42,401 bases of DNA from Marinoscillum furvescens DSM 4134 (lineage in GTDB: Bacteria > Bacteroidota > Bacteroidia > Cytophagales > Cyclobacteriaceae). How positions within the stretch are numbered: position 1 is the first letter of the stretch; each line of letters opens with the position of its first letter. The translations under genes and the position numbers were made by a program. Shown here one piece after another: positions 1 to 8,318 of the stretch. Under the pieces are notes generated by a model. That model was not told the DNA's origin, did no database searches, and saw only the letters and a program-made list of their open reading frames with translations. The DNA is taken from positions 1 to 42,401 of the forward strand of contig NZ_QREG01000013.1 in assembly GCF_003386095.1 (NCBI RefSeq). The letters are read 5' to 3'.

Positions 1-12
1 AGTCGCAATTAA

Positions 13-47
13 AAAGGCCGAGAACTTCTTGAGATCTCGGCCTTGAT
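13..47 (+). terminator. Strong intrinsic terminator hairpin, possibly bidirectional
   Basis: A 10-bp perfect stem (AAGGCCGAGA with TCTCGGCCTT) is followed by a run of eight T on the plus strand, with an A-run on its left side. It would end a plus-strand gene lying left of the window and could act in both directions. Confidence 0.75.
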
Positions 48-66
48 TTTTTTTCAACACAAAAAA

Positions 67-89
67 GAGGATGCCCTTTTGAGACACCC
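67..89 (-). terminator. Terminator of the DUF4136 lipoprotein gene
   Basis: Read on the minus strand, a stem with one bulge (GGGTGTCTC with GAGGATGCCC, AAAA loop) is followed by a run of six T. It lies about 25 bp past the stop of the minus-strand lipoprotein gene, where a terminator is expected. Confidence 0.6.
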
Positions 90-114
90 CCTTTTCTTTT
101 TCTTGCCTTAGGTT

Positions 115-681
115 TTAAGAATCTCCACGATGCTCATATTCGGCAAATATCATTGCCACGGCACTGCGGATTTCTGCTTGCTTGTCTTTGGTGTCCATTT
201 CTACCACCTCAGGGGCATAGCCCTGCCAGATCAGCTGGCGGCGCTCTTTGTCTATCAGGTCTATCACCACACTGCCCGCCTTGCGCTCAGCATTGTTTAC
301 AGGCATACTGTAGGGGTAGTATCCATAGTAGTAGGGTTGATAGATCGTGCTTCTTTCATTGGTTTGCTCCACGATCACACGTGCATCCACCAGCAAGTCC
401 GGATCGTTGGCATCCAATACATACCCTCGGCCTTCCAGCTCTTTTTGGATTGCCTTTTTTAGCCGTTTTTTGGTCAGGGAGTTATAAAACAGCGGGTCAG
501 CGCTTTCGTTCTGGTTGTTTTGAAACTCATCTGACCAGTAGTAGGTCTGATAGTGATCAAAGGTGGCATCCTTGTCATAGTCTGTGATCACCTGGTAAGG
601 GCTCATGGTGCATGCAGACAGTGCCAAAAGGAGTGCTCCAACCATCATTATATGCTTCCAATTATTCTTCCAACTTCTCAT
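115..681 (-). CDS. DUF4136 family lipoprotein
   Basis: A 188-residue secreted lipoprotein. The N-terminus has basic residues, a hydrophobic stretch and the lipobox LSAC near residue 24, so it should be lipidated and held at the cell envelope. The remainder fits the DUF4136 pattern of Bacteroidota lipoproteins: an early YDKDATFDHYQTYYW segment, a Tyr-rich middle (YQPYYYGYYPYS), and a GSVVIDLIDKERRQLIWQGYA strand near the end. Molecular function is unknown for this family. It is monocistronic, with its own terminator downstream. Family assignment rests on recalled motif pattern; the lipobox is directly visible. Confidence 0.8.
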   Translation of the reverse strand: MRSWKNNWKHIMMVGALLLALSACTMSPYQVITDYDKDATFDHYQTYYWSDEFQNNQNESADPLFYNSLTKKRLKKAIQKELEGRGYVLDANDPDLLVDARVIVEQTNERSTIYQPYYYGYYPYSMPVNNAERKAGSVVIDLIDKERRQLIWQGYAPEVVEMDTKDKQAEIRSAVAMIFAEYEHRGDS

Positions 682-783
682 AATGCTTGTTTTTTGTGTT
701 TTACATCTACTGAAAAAACGTGCAACGGGCGTACATGTTATAGTGATCGTCTCTGCATTTGGTTGGATTGGAGATAGATTGTG

Positions 784-2004
784 TTACCTAAGAAGATAAA
801 CGACCATACCACCTGCCAGCCAGAGGTAGCAGCCCAGGGCCAGCCACTTCAGAGTATTTTCCAGTACTCGGCTTTTGGGAGCCATTTCTTTGTGGTGCAT
901 CACCTCTTTGCCTTTTACAAACCCTAGATATATCAGGATGCCGGATACCACCAGAAAAGAGAGATTCAAGAAAAAGGTATAGTCGATCTGAAAATGTGAC
1001 TTTTCCGTAAGGCTTTTAGCCGCAGTAGGGTCTGGTAGCATTCCGGCCCAGTCAAAGCCATAGTGTAGGACCAGCGTGGCGGCTATCAGTGAGGTGAAAA
1101 GCAGAAACAGGATGAAGAATGACATTTTCCAGCCGTAGTACTTTGCATTGATGCGCAGCACAGGAAACACCACCAGGTCACTAAAGATAAACGCCATCAC
1201 TCCGGCGAAGCTCACCCCTTTGCCAAAGAGCAGGGCCGCCAGCGGAATATTGCCCATAGAGCCTATGAAGGTCATAAACGCTGCAACCGGGCCTACGACG
1301 ATGTGCTGTAGCAGCTCCCAAAAGGAATAGTCCTGGGTACTTTTTCCGCTATGGATAAAGAGTGCCTCAAAAAAGCTGTCGGGAACAAAGGCAGCCACTA
1401 TGCCCGCTATGGTAAAGCCTACCGTCACATCTTTCCAGACCATTTTCCATTCCATTGCGTACTGTTGGCCTACTTTGGCCCAGTGGGTACGTGACTGTAG
1501 TTTGGCAGATAGAGCCGTGTCTTCGTCTTCCATTTCCCTGGGTTGCTTTAGTTGCTTGCGGGCTTTTTCCACGAGTTTATGAGGGCGAATGATACGGATC
1601 AGCGCCCAGCTACATAAGATGAGCAGAATGCCGCCTACATATTCGCCTACTACAAACTGCCAGCCCAGAAAAATGGAAATGATAATGCCGAGCTCCACTA
1701 CCAGATTGGTAGATGCCAGCAAAAAGGCAATAGAAGCCACAAAGCTGGCGCCCTTTTGGAAGAGCGACTTGGTGGTGGCCAATGCCGAAAAGCTGCATGA
1801 GCTGCTCATAAACCCAAAAAATGCTCCAAGGGAGATGCTCCGTGCTGAAGCATCACCCATGGTTTGCTGCATTTTTTCCTCGGTCACGAAGATCTGAATG
1901 AGGCTACTCACTGCATAGCCCAGGATAAAGGCCCAAAGGGCCATCCAGAAAAAACCAAGCGTGGTATGGGCTGCCATGGCCCACTGGGAGAGAAAGTGTT
2001 CCAT
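784..2004 (-). CDS. Permease of the ArsP_1/YraQ (DUF318, PF03773) family
   Basis: A 406-residue polytopic inner-membrane protein built as two membrane halves separated by a basic and acidic cytoplasmic loop (about residues 140-190). The first half carries the serine- and cysteine-rich motif MSSSCSFSAL and the second the GSMGNIPLAALLFGKG motif; both are characteristic positions of the DUF318/ArsP_1 permeases. Relatives export organoarsenicals or act as uncharacterised permeases. The neighbouring DUF302, DUF3703 and heavy-metal-domain genes suggest a metal or metalloid stress role, but the substrate is not shown by the sequence. It is probably co-transcribed with the DUF302 gene 46 bp upstream. 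Confidence 0.82.
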   Translation of the reverse strand: MEHFLSQWAMAAHTTLGFFWMALWAFILGYAVSSLIQIFVTEEKMQQTMGDASARSISLGAFFGFMSSSCSFSALATTKSLFQKGASFVASIAFLLASTNLVVELGIIISIFLGWQFVVGEYVGGILLILCSWALIRIIRPHKLVEKARKQLKQPREMEDEDTALSAKLQSRTHWAKVGQQYAMEWKMVWKDVTVGFTIAGIVAAFVPDSFFEALFIHSGKSTQDYSFWELLQHIVVGPVAAFMTFIGSMGNIPLAALLFGKGVSFAGVMAFIFSDLVVFPVLRINAKYYGWKMSFFILFLLFTSLIAATLVLHYGFDWAGMLPDPTAAKSLTEKSHFQIDYTFFLNLSFLVVSGILIYLGFVKGKEVMHHKEMAPKSRVLENTLKWLALGCYLWLAGGMVVYLLR

Positions 2005-2050
2005 ATCATGGATACTTACGCTATCAAAAATTGTTTAAACTACCTGCCAA

Positions 2051-2437
2051 TCAGAGGGTTTCAATTGCTTTTTTTAGTTTTTCACGGATTTCGTGAGCAA
2101 TGCTTTCCAGCTGGTTGTTGGTCACCGCCTCCATAGAAGCCACCGGGTCTATAGCGGCCACTTCCACCTCTTTGTTTTCGTGCTGCTGCACGATCACATT
2201 GCAGGGAAGCATGGTGCCTATTTTGTCATCTGCCAGCAGTGCTTTGTGTGCTACTGGCGGATTGCAGGCCCCCAGTATGCGGTAGGGTCGAAAGTCCGCA
2301 TCCAATTTTTCTTTTAACGTGGCCCGCACGTCTATCATGGTGAGGATGCCAAATCCTTCAGCTTTTAGTGCTTCGGTAGCATCTTCCAGTGCCTTATCAA
2401 AATCGGTACCTACAGTTTTAGAAAAATAATAGCTCAT
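2051..2437 (-). CDS. DUF302 domain protein
   Basis: A 128-residue soluble protein covering essentially one DUF302 domain. Visible hallmarks are the opening YYFSKTVGTDFDKALEDATEALKAEGFG, the central YRILGACNPPVAHKAL segment with its conserved Cys-Asn-Pro, and the LPCNVIVQQ strand. The biochemical role of DUF302 is unknown; it is often found with heavy-metal or sulfur-related transporters. It is the first gene of a likely two-gene operon with the DUF318 permease downstream on the minus strand. Confidence 0.85.
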   Translation of the reverse strand: MSYYFSKTVGTDFDKALEDATEALKAEGFGILTMIDVRATLKEKLDADFRPYRILGACNPPVAHKALLADDKIGTMLPCNVIVQQHENKEVEVAAIDPVASMEAVTNNQLESIAHEIREKLKKAIETL

Positions 2438-2734
2438 AATGTGTCTTGTTTTTGGTTTAGTACATGATTAGTAATCAATAACCGGGCGAAGTGGTTTGTA
2501 ACCTGAGTTACAATACGCTTACATCAGGTGTTCTATTTTTACACCCTACCTAATAGACGCGTGCCAGTGGTAGCTTGTATGGCTACTGTGCTGCTGCTGG
2601 CAGCTCTTTGGGTGTAGCTCCCCAGTTTAGGTTTCTCAAGGGAATTTTTTCGCATTTTGATGTGACCCTGGTTACTTACGAATTCACCACTATTTATTCT
2701 CTTTGTATTTCAGATCAACAAACAGCAAATACCT
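2438..2734. other. Intergenic region between divergent DUF302 and methyltransferase genes
   Basis: About 300 bp that must hold the promoters of both divergent genes. I see no convincing TAnnTTTG match, RNA gene or long repeat. A short reading frame in it lacks codon structure and runs into the methyltransferase, so I do not call it. Confidence 0.4.
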
Positions 2735-3349
2735 ATGACCCCATCACGCAAAGACCACTGGGAAAACGTCTACACTAAAAAGAGCGATCAGGAGGTGAGC
2801 TGGTACGAAGAGGTGCCAGTGCAGTCTCTGGGGCTCATCACTGAGCTGGCGGGCCCTGATGCCCATATCATAGATGTGGGAGGAGGCAATAGCAACCTGG
2901 TAGGGGAGCTGCTGCTGCGCGGGTATCAGCAGCTTACGGTGCTGGACATCTCTGCAGCAGCACTGGAGCGCACCAGGCAAAAGCTAGGAACCCGTGCAAG
3001 TAATGTAGTGTGGGAAGTAGCTGATGTGACTTCCTATGTTCCAGACCAGACCTTCGATGTATGGCACGATCGGGCTACTTTTCATTTTTTGACCGATGAG
3101 GCAGACCAAAAAAGCTATCTGGAGCTAGTACAGCGTGCCATTAAACCCGGCGGATATTTGGTGCTGGCCACCTTTGCTACGTCAGGCCCCGAAAAGTGCA
3201 GTGGGCTGGAGATCTGTCAGTATGATACACCTGGTCTGGAGGCCTTTTTTGGGGAGCACTTCGAGGTGGTGCAGGCTTTTGAAAACACCCATGAGACTCC
3301 TTTTGGCACCAGCCAAAACTTTATCTATGCCGTCTTGAGGAAGCGCTAA
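2735..3349 (+). CDS. Class I SAM-dependent methyltransferase
   Basis: A 204-residue cytosolic methyltransferase. Motif I (IIDVGGGNSNLVGELL, about residues 44-59) binds S-adenosylmethionine. The acidic motif II end is TVLDISAAAL, and motif IV/post-I regions follow (WEVADVTSY; FDVWHDRATFHFL). The opening HWENVYTKKSDQEVSWYEE is typical of a small Bacteria-wide group annotated only as class I methyltransferase, some members of which act on thiol or metalloid compounds. Substrate unknown. It overlaps the 3' end of the convergent nhaA gene by 4 bp, so the two genes have no room for a shared terminator. Confidence 0.85.
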   Translation: MTPSRKDHWENVYTKKSDQEVSWYEEVPVQSLGLITELAGPDAHIIDVGGGNSNLVGELLLRGYQQLTVLDISAAALERTRQKLGTRASNVVWEVADVTSYVPDQTFDVWHDRATFHFLTDEADQKSYLELVQRAIKPGGYLVLATFATSGPEKCSGLEICQYDTPGLEAFFGEHFEVVQAFENTHETPFGTSQNFIYAVLRKR

Positions 3350-4686
3350 TCTTCCCCAGTGGATTTTTTGCCTGCTAGCATCAATACTACAATGCCTGCC
3401 ACGGCTGCCGCCAAAGAGGCCAGGAGTATGCTGATCTTGGCCACTTTTACCAGCGCTGCGTCTGTAAAGGCCAGGTTGGTGATAAACAGCGACATAGTAA
3501 ACCCAATGCCCGCAATGAAACCCATACCGATGATGTGCTGATAGCTGAGTGAAGGGTGACGCTCGGCAAATCCCAGGCGCTCACCTGCATAGGCAAACAG
3601 GCCGATACCCAGTACTTTGCCCACAGCCAGTCCCAGAATGATCCCGAGCCCCAGTGATTGGGTGAGCACCTCTACCAGGCCTACGTCCAGTTTTACGCCA
3701 GCGTTGGCCAGAGCAAACACGGGGATGATAAAAAACGCATTGAAACCTACAAGCCGGTTTTCCAGCTTGAGCAGTGGCGGACGAGAGGCATTGGTGTCTC
3801 GCTTGATCGCACGGAGCAGCTTGCGGTGCTTCGGATTTTCCAAAGGACTTTGTTCGTGGGTTTTTGCATGTTCGAGAGCTTTCAGGTTATCCGTCATACG
3901 CTCCTTATAGGCGGCACTATCCAGTTTGGGCTTTACCGGTATGGTGAGGGCAAATAATACACCCGCTATAGTAGCATGCACGCCAGAGTGGAGGAAGCAG
4001 AACCACAGGCCAATGCCTAGCGGTACATACCACCACATGCTTTTGGCGCCCAGCCGGTTGCAGAGTAGCAGGATCACAAAAATGCCTGCGGCTGCTCCCA
4101 GGTATAGCCAGCTGATGCCATGGCTGTAGAAAAATGCGATCACCAGTATGGCACCCAGATCGTCGGCTATGGCCAGGGCCACGAGAAAGATCTTTAGCTG
4201 TGAGGGGATGCGCTTGCCCAGCAGGCCAATGATACCTAGCGAGTAGGCTATGTCTGTAGCCATGGGCACGCCCCAGCCGCTGATGCTTTTCTCCCCTATA
4301 TTGAGGGCCACAAAGATGAGTGCGGGCACCACCATGCCGCCCAGGGCTCCCATCAGGGGCATCGATGCTTTCTTGAGCGTGGATAGCTCACCCACCATGA
4401 TTTCGCGCTTTAGCTCCAGGCCTGCCACCAAAAAGAATATGGCCATCAGTCCATCGTTGATCCATTTTTCTGCCTTTAGGCCAAAGCCAAAGTGATCACC
4501 AAACTCAAAAAGCAGTTCGTCTTCCAGAAAATGGTGGTAGGTATGCGCCCACTGGGAGTTGCCCAGTAGCAGCGCGATGATGGTGGCGGCAATTAAAGCC
4601 AGTCCGCCGGCGGTTTCACGGTCCTGAAACAGCCTGGTCGTTTTCTTGATATAGTCTGCAGGGGAAGTGTAGGTGTCTATAGCCAT
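3346..4686 (-). CDS. nhaA: Na+/H+ antiporter NhaA
   Basis: A 446-residue inner-membrane antiporter exchanging cytosolic Na+ for external H+. The paired ion-binding aspartates are seen in LAIADDLGAILVI (Asp175-Asp176, matching Asp163-Asp164 of the E. coli protein). The discontinuous-helix region is GVPMATDIAYSLGI, and the TM10 region is PVFALANAGVKL. Length is slightly above the 390-residue E. coli protein because of a charged loop at about residues 255-305. It is the last gene of a minus-strand set with the DUF3703 and HMA-MauE genes (51-bp gap). Confidence 0.95.
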   Translation of the reverse strand: MAIDTYTSPADYIKKTTRLFQDRETAGGLALIAATIIALLLGNSQWAHTYHHFLEDELLFEFGDHFGFGLKAEKWINDGLMAIFFLVAGLELKREIMVGELSTLKKASMPLMGALGGMVVPALIFVALNIGEKSISGWGVPMATDIAYSLGIIGLLGKRIPSQLKIFLVALAIADDLGAILVIAFFYSHGISWLYLGAAAGIFVILLLCNRLGAKSMWWYVPLGIGLWFCFLHSGVHATIAGVLFALTIPVKPKLDSAAYKERMTDNLKALEHAKTHEQSPLENPKHRKLLRAIKRDTNASRPPLLKLENRLVGFNAFFIIPVFALANAGVKLDVGLVEVLTQSLGLGIILGLAVGKVLGIGLFAYAGERLGFAERHPSLSYQHIIGMGFIAGIGFTMSLFITNLAFTDAALVKVAKISILLASLAAAVAGIVVLMLAGKKSTGED

Positions 4687-4737
4687 GTGTTGGGTTATTG
4701 GTCACTATTCCTACCAATAACCCTTCGGAATTGTTGG

Positions 4738-5118
4738 CTAAAAATCTCCGGAATCATCCAAAACCCTTTTCAAATCTGCGGGTATCGGCATGGGTTGCAG
4801 CGGCGGTACATTGGCACCACCGGTGTTGCCTACGGGTACTTTGCCTACAAAAGACTTCACTCCGCCCACGAGGAGGCGTGGGATTTGACCCAGTACTTCG
4901 CGGGTGTTTTTGAGGCGTATGCCAAAGCGGAGCATCAGCCAGTGCACGTAGCTGTGCGCCAGTGGATAGCGCTGACCTATGATGTGGGCGCGCTCCAGGT
5001 GGTGCCAGGCCGTGGGCCATTCTCTTTTGGCAAAAAACCGGCGATACTGTGCCAGCTCCCGGCGGTAAGGAAGCTGCAGGTGATGAGGTATACGGGTGTA
5101 AAACTTCATGTAGCTCAT
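4738..5118 (-). CDS. DUF3703 family protein
   Basis: A 126-residue protein. I chose the start whose ATG overlaps the TGA of the upstream HMA-MauE gene (ATGA), which implies translational coupling; a longer start at 5136 adds six residues. The body (RRELAQYRRFFAKREWPTAWHHLERAHIIGQ, then HSYVHWLMLRFG) matches the DUF3703 pattern of small helical proteins found next to heavy-metal transporters and metal-domain proteins. Biochemical function is unknown. Cytosolic; no signal peptide or membrane segment. Confidence 0.82.
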   Translation of the reverse strand: MSYMKFYTRIPHHLQLPYRRELAQYRRFFAKREWPTAWHHLERAHIIGQRYPLAHSYVHWLMLRFGIRLKNTREVLGQIPRLLVGGVKSFVGKVPVGNTGGANVPPLQPMPIPADLKRVLDDSGDF

Positions 5119-5879
5119 TGTGTAAAAAGCATCCATACGGCCATGGCCACCATGGTGAGGTCCTCGATGATGGTCACTGTACTCATGGGCAGGTTAAACA
5201 CATCGCCCAGACAGGCACACTTGATCTTACGTTTGTTGAGGTTGCTCTCGATCACCCCAATGCTGCTGATGCCCAGCACGATGGCGGTGGTGAGGTTGGT
5301 GTAAAACGGCTCAAAATTGATGAGGTAAGCGATGCCCAGCGCCAGCTCTACAAAAGGGTAGATGTAGCCCCACATGTGCCAGCGGGCAGCTATCAGGTCA
5401 TACATACGGTAGCTGCTGGCAAACCCCTGGATGTTGAGCAGTTTGAAAAACGAAAATACCAGAAAGAAGCCCGCCATGAAGTGACGCATCCACAGCATGC
5501 CTGAAAAGTCTGCAAACGGATACTGCACGAGAGTACTTACCCCGGCGATGAACCCCACGATCAGCAGCAATGGCTTGTAGGTGCTCAAGGATATGGAAGG
5601 CAAGTCTATGCTTTCCTTCTTTTTGCCGATAGACGGGAGCGGCGCAGGCTGTTGGGAGGCATTGCCAGAGCCCAGGTCGTAGTTTCCTGCCGACTGCAAG
5701 ATAGACTTAAGCTCATCATCTGTGAGCGGGGCCTTTAGCCTGAGCTTCGCCTGTGGTGGCGACAGGGAAACCTCAGCTTTCTCGATTTTCGAGTGGCTCG
5801 TGAGTGCATCGGTGACTTTGGCTACACAGCTGCCACAGGTCATGCCCGTGATGGGGTACGTTTTTTCTTGAGTTTCCAT
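5115..5879 (-). CDS. Heavy-metal-associated domain fused to a MauE-like membrane domain
   Basis: A 254-residue two-part protein. Residues 5-70 form a ferredoxin-like HMA domain with the metal-binding motif GMTCGSC (Cys15, Cys18). After a Ser/Pro/Lys linker, residues 100-254 carry about four membrane helices of the MauE/DoxX-like type. A conserved cytosolic motif, KIKCACLGDVFNLPMS, holds two further cysteines that could receive metal or exchange disulfides. It starts the operon HMA-MauE, DUF3703, nhaA. Known relatives are annotated only as HMA-domain proteins; copper or mercury handling is inference. Confidence 0.82.
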   Translation of the reverse strand: METQEKTYPITGMTCGSCVAKVTDALTSHSKIEKAEVSLSPPQAKLRLKAPLTDDELKSILQSAGNYDLGSGNASQQPAPLPSIGKKKESIDLPSISLSTYKPLLLIVGFIAGVSTLVQYPFADFSGMLWMRHFMAGFFLVFSFFKLLNIQGFASSYRMYDLIAARWHMWGYIYPFVELALGIAYLINFEPFYTNLTTAIVLGISSIGVIESNLNKRKIKCACLGDVFNLPMSTVTIIEDLTMVAMAVWMLFTQ

Positions 5880-5950
5880 ACGGCAAAGATCGGAAGGTAT
5901 GCTGGTTTAGGTGTTACAGCCTGTTGATGAATGTTTATATGATTTTGACG

Positions 5951-5988
5951 GGGGTATGCTAGAAGATCGAAATAACTTCGATTACCCC
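5951..5988. other. Two-tier stem-loop between the HMA-MauE and toxin-antitoxin genes
   Basis: Outer stem GGGGTA/TACCCC and inner stem ATCGAA/TTCGAT (loop ATAAC), separated by a 9-nt left-side bulge. There is no T-run on either strand, so it is not a standard terminator. It could be an operator or leader element of either divergent gene. Confidence 0.4.
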
Positions 5989-6084
5989 AGGTTAATTGGT
6001 ATTGTCTTCCGTGTCCATTATTTGGTGTTCTAACATTGTTTCGTTTATTTCGTTTATTGTTTAACACACTAACAATTAAGCCCA

Positions 6085-6540
6085 ATGGAAACTTTTGAAG
6101 ACATCAGGAAGCCAACCAAGGAAGAGCAAGAGGCAGCTATGAAATCTTATGATGCACTTGCTACAGCGCTGGATGAACTCACTTCTGCAAATCCTGAGAT
6201 AGAGATTGAGGAAACAAAAGTTCGAATTACGATTCCGTTGAATGCTTTGAAACTCTTAGCCAAAATACTGAAGGCAACAGGGCAGGGCAAGCCAATATCT
6301 ATTGTTCCCATTGCAACTGAAATGACCACTCAGGCAGCTGCCGAACTATTGGGGTGCTCGCGACCACACCTGGTGAAACTTTTGGAGCAAGGAGAAATAC
6401 GTTTTACCAAAGTAGGTAAACATAGGAGGGTGATGTATGAAGACATGGTGGAATACAAAAAGAAAATGAAGGCCAATCAAGATCGCTTGATAGGTGAAAT
6501 AATGAAGTCTGATGAAGAGTTAGGTCTTTATGATTCATAG
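6085..6540 (+). CDS. Antitoxin with excisionase-type helix-turn-helix
   Basis: A 151-residue DNA-binding antitoxin candidate. The N-terminal half is acidic and helical (residues 1-70). The C-terminal half has an excisionase/MerR-like winged HTH: MTTQAAAELLGCSRPHLVKLLEQGEIRFTKVGKHRRVMYEDMVEYKK, about residues 81-129, the usual pattern of TTxxAAxxLGxSRPxLxxLL followed by the basic wing. Its stop overlaps the start of the PIN-domain gene by 11 bp, the classic arrangement of a type II toxin-antitoxin operon. It likely neutralises the PIN protein and represses the shared promoter. Confidence 0.85.
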   Translation: METFEDIRKPTKEEQEAAMKSYDALATALDELTSANPEIEIEETKVRITIPLNALKLLAKILKATGQGKPISIVPIATEMTTQAAAELLGCSRPHLVKLLEQGEIRFTKVGKHRRVMYEDMVEYKKKMKANQDRLIGEIMKSDEELGLYDS

Positions 6541-7093
6541 CATACGTTTTATCTGTGTGCTGGATACCAATGCCATCTATCCAATCGATGTGCGAGATCT
6601 GTTGTTTTGGTTTGCTCGATATGACCTCTATACCCCCAAATGGAGTAAACACATTTTTGATGAATGGGCAGATGTCATGCGACGAAAGGGCTTGCCAGAA
6701 TCTGAAATATTAAAGCGCACAAATTTGGCCAATCAGGCGTTTCCAGACGCGTTGGTTGAAAATTATGAGCCACTAATCCAAGGGCTTGATTTGCCAGATG
6801 AAAAAGATAACCACGTACTGGCGGCTGCTATTAAAACCAATGCCAACATTATCGTTACCAATAATTTGAAAGACTTCCCCAACGAATATCTGGCTAAGTT
6901 TGGATTGGCTGCAAAAAGCGCTGATGATTTTATTACTGATACCATTGACTTGAACCCCGCGCAGGCATTAGTTGCTTTTCGTAGACTTGTGCTGAATAGA
7001 AGAAACCCCGATTTGGACGAGTATCAGGTTTTGGATGTGTTTAGGAAAAGGGGGTTAATAGATGCTGCGAATTACCTTCACGCTTTGCTTTGA
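6530..7093 (+). CDS. PIN-domain toxin (VapC-like ribonuclease)
   Basis: A 187-residue PIN_3-type nuclease. Expected acidic residues are visible: Asp12 in VLDTNAIYP, a central helix around FDEWADVM, and Asp90/Asp93 in LPDEKDNHVLAAAI, followed by the IIVTNNLKDFP strand with TNN and Asp115. PIN toxins use Mg2+ to cleave RNA, often tRNA or rRNA. It is longer than a minimal VapC (about 130 residues) through a helical C-terminal extension. Encoded 11 bp inside the end of its antitoxin gene. Target not deducible. Confidence 0.87.
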   Translation: MIHSIRFICVLDTNAIYPIDVRDLLFWFARYDLYTPKWSKHIFDEWADVMRRKGLPESEILKRTNLANQAFPDALVENYEPLIQGLDLPDEKDNHVLAAAIKTNANIIVTNNLKDFPNEYLAKFGLAAKSADDFITDTIDLNPAQALVAFRRLVLNRRNPDLDEYQVLDVFRKRGLIDAANYLHALL

Positions 7094-7186
7094 AAGAATC
7101 TCATCACATCCACGCCACATGTCTCTTATCGTAGCTGCAATCGCACAGAGGGACCAGTTCTAAGATTATTTGATAGATGTTGCTCC

Positions 7187-7219
7187 AAACCCTGGAGGTT
7201 TTCAAAACCTCCAGGGTTT
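7187..7219. repeat. REP-like palindrome 1
   Basis: Perfect 33-bp palindrome with 16-bp arms around a central C, core CTGGAGGTTTTC. It is a variant (CCTGG instead of CTTGG) of the palindromes near 8676, 9757, 10465 and 10748. It lies about 95 bp past the PIN toxin gene and is followed by TTTTTC, so it may also work as its terminator. Confidence 0.85.
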
Positions 7220-7307
7220 TTCATGTAGGACTCAGATTCCACATTTTAGGACGTTGATTTTATATGGCATTATATTTAACTTACCTACTTACGTTAATCA
7301 AAATAAA

Positions 7308-8057
7308 ATGAAGAGTTATTTCTTACTCTTGCTGTGGGTTCTTTTGTTAGTTGGATGTTCTAATCATGACGACCCTTCGAAAATAGAGTATGATCTGGAG
7401 TCATTTGCTCAACAATTTGAAGGGGAAGTGCTCATTGGGGATGTTTGTATTAAGGAAACATCGAATAATGAGGTGTTGGTGAAAATCACTCCAAAATCTG
7501 ATAGAAACTCAACCCATATTGTGCTTGCTAATGTAGGAGATAAGAGGAAGCATCTAGCATTTGATCTAGGGAAATCGAGTGTACTCTTATTGCGCGATCT
7601 TGTGATTATTCGATCGAAGCGTGAAGGGTATATCAACCTAATAAATAATTCCGAAGATGTCTCAGGTGTGTTTTATACCCTGAAGGATACTCTTGGCTAT
7701 GAAATCAACGACCAAAACTCATATGTAGGTTATGGGCTGAGTAAATTCTATGGCAATTCAATCAAATCAATCCTGACAGAAGAACTAAATATTGATTCTG
7801 CCTTTGAGTTCTTGTTTCCATCTAACGCCAATCTCCGGGGTGGGGCTAAGTGTCAATCTGGCGGAAAGGGCTCTACAAGCTGTTCCATTACCGAAAATTT
7901 TGGACCAATAGAACAATCCTGCTCAGTCACGTGCGGCCGAGGGTATTACGCTTGTTGCAAAAAGAATGTTATCTGTCAATGCGTGAGCGAAGGTGGTGGC
8001 AGTAGTGAATGTAATGATACCGATGAGCATTGTATTCAGCCTAAATATGATTCTTAA
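7308..8057 (+). CDS. Lipoprotein with Cys-rich C-terminal tail, unknown function
   Basis: A 249-residue secreted lipoprotein from the ATG at 7308, which gives a clean signal peptide ending in LLVGC; an upstream in-frame extension to 7170 lacks this. The middle (about residues 30-180) has alternating beta-strand character and resembles no family I know. The last 70 residues hold about twelve cysteines, following a GGAKCQSGGKGSTSCS motif with SCSVTCGRGYYACC. Similar Gly/Ser plus CSVxCxxGYYACC tails occur in Bacteroidota secreted proteins and peptide precursors; their role is unclear. Monocistronic, in the accessory region between two toxin-antitoxin loci. Confidence 0.7.
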   Translation: MKSYFLLLLWVLLLVGCSNHDDPSKIEYDLESFAQQFEGEVLIGDVCIKETSNNEVLVKITPKSDRNSTHIVLANVGDKRKHLAFDLGKSSVLLLRDLVIIRSKREGYINLINNSEDVSGVFYTLKDTLGYEINDQNSYVGYGLSKFYGNSIKSILTEELNIDSAFEFLFPSNANLRGGAKCQSGGKGSTSCSITENFGPIEQSCSVTCGRGYYACCKKNVICQCVSEGGGSSECNDTDEHCIQPKYDS

Positions 8058-8220
8058 TTCACCGCAGCAGGGCAGGTAAGTAGCATCTTTAATGATAAGA
8101 AAAGTACACCCTTATGCCTGAGCTAAAAACGCCAGGCACGCGGCCTCAATTGACCTCCAGGATGATTTTAGCTTGCGCCTTTGGAGCGTGAAAGTTATGG
8201 GATGCCGATCAGTATGACAA

Positions 8221-8239
8221 GGGTGGTTTCAAAACCTCC
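8221..8239. repeat. Degenerate REP-like palindrome
   Basis: The centre of the local palindrome family (GGNGGTTT-CA-AAACCTCC) is kept, with one mismatch in the arms; the outer arms are lost. It lies about 100 bp upstream of the second antitoxin gene. Confidence 0.5.
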
Positions 8240-8318
8240 TAACCTGAATACTAATACACTACTTTGAAATGAACGGAAAATTGGAAAGAAAGCGTTGCTT
8301 TGTAGAAAGTCAAAACAT

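Noticed and set aside
130-587. Plus-strand frames opposite the DUF4136 lipoprotein gene
   Set aside because: They are antisense shadows: the minus strand has the signal peptide, lipobox and family motifs.
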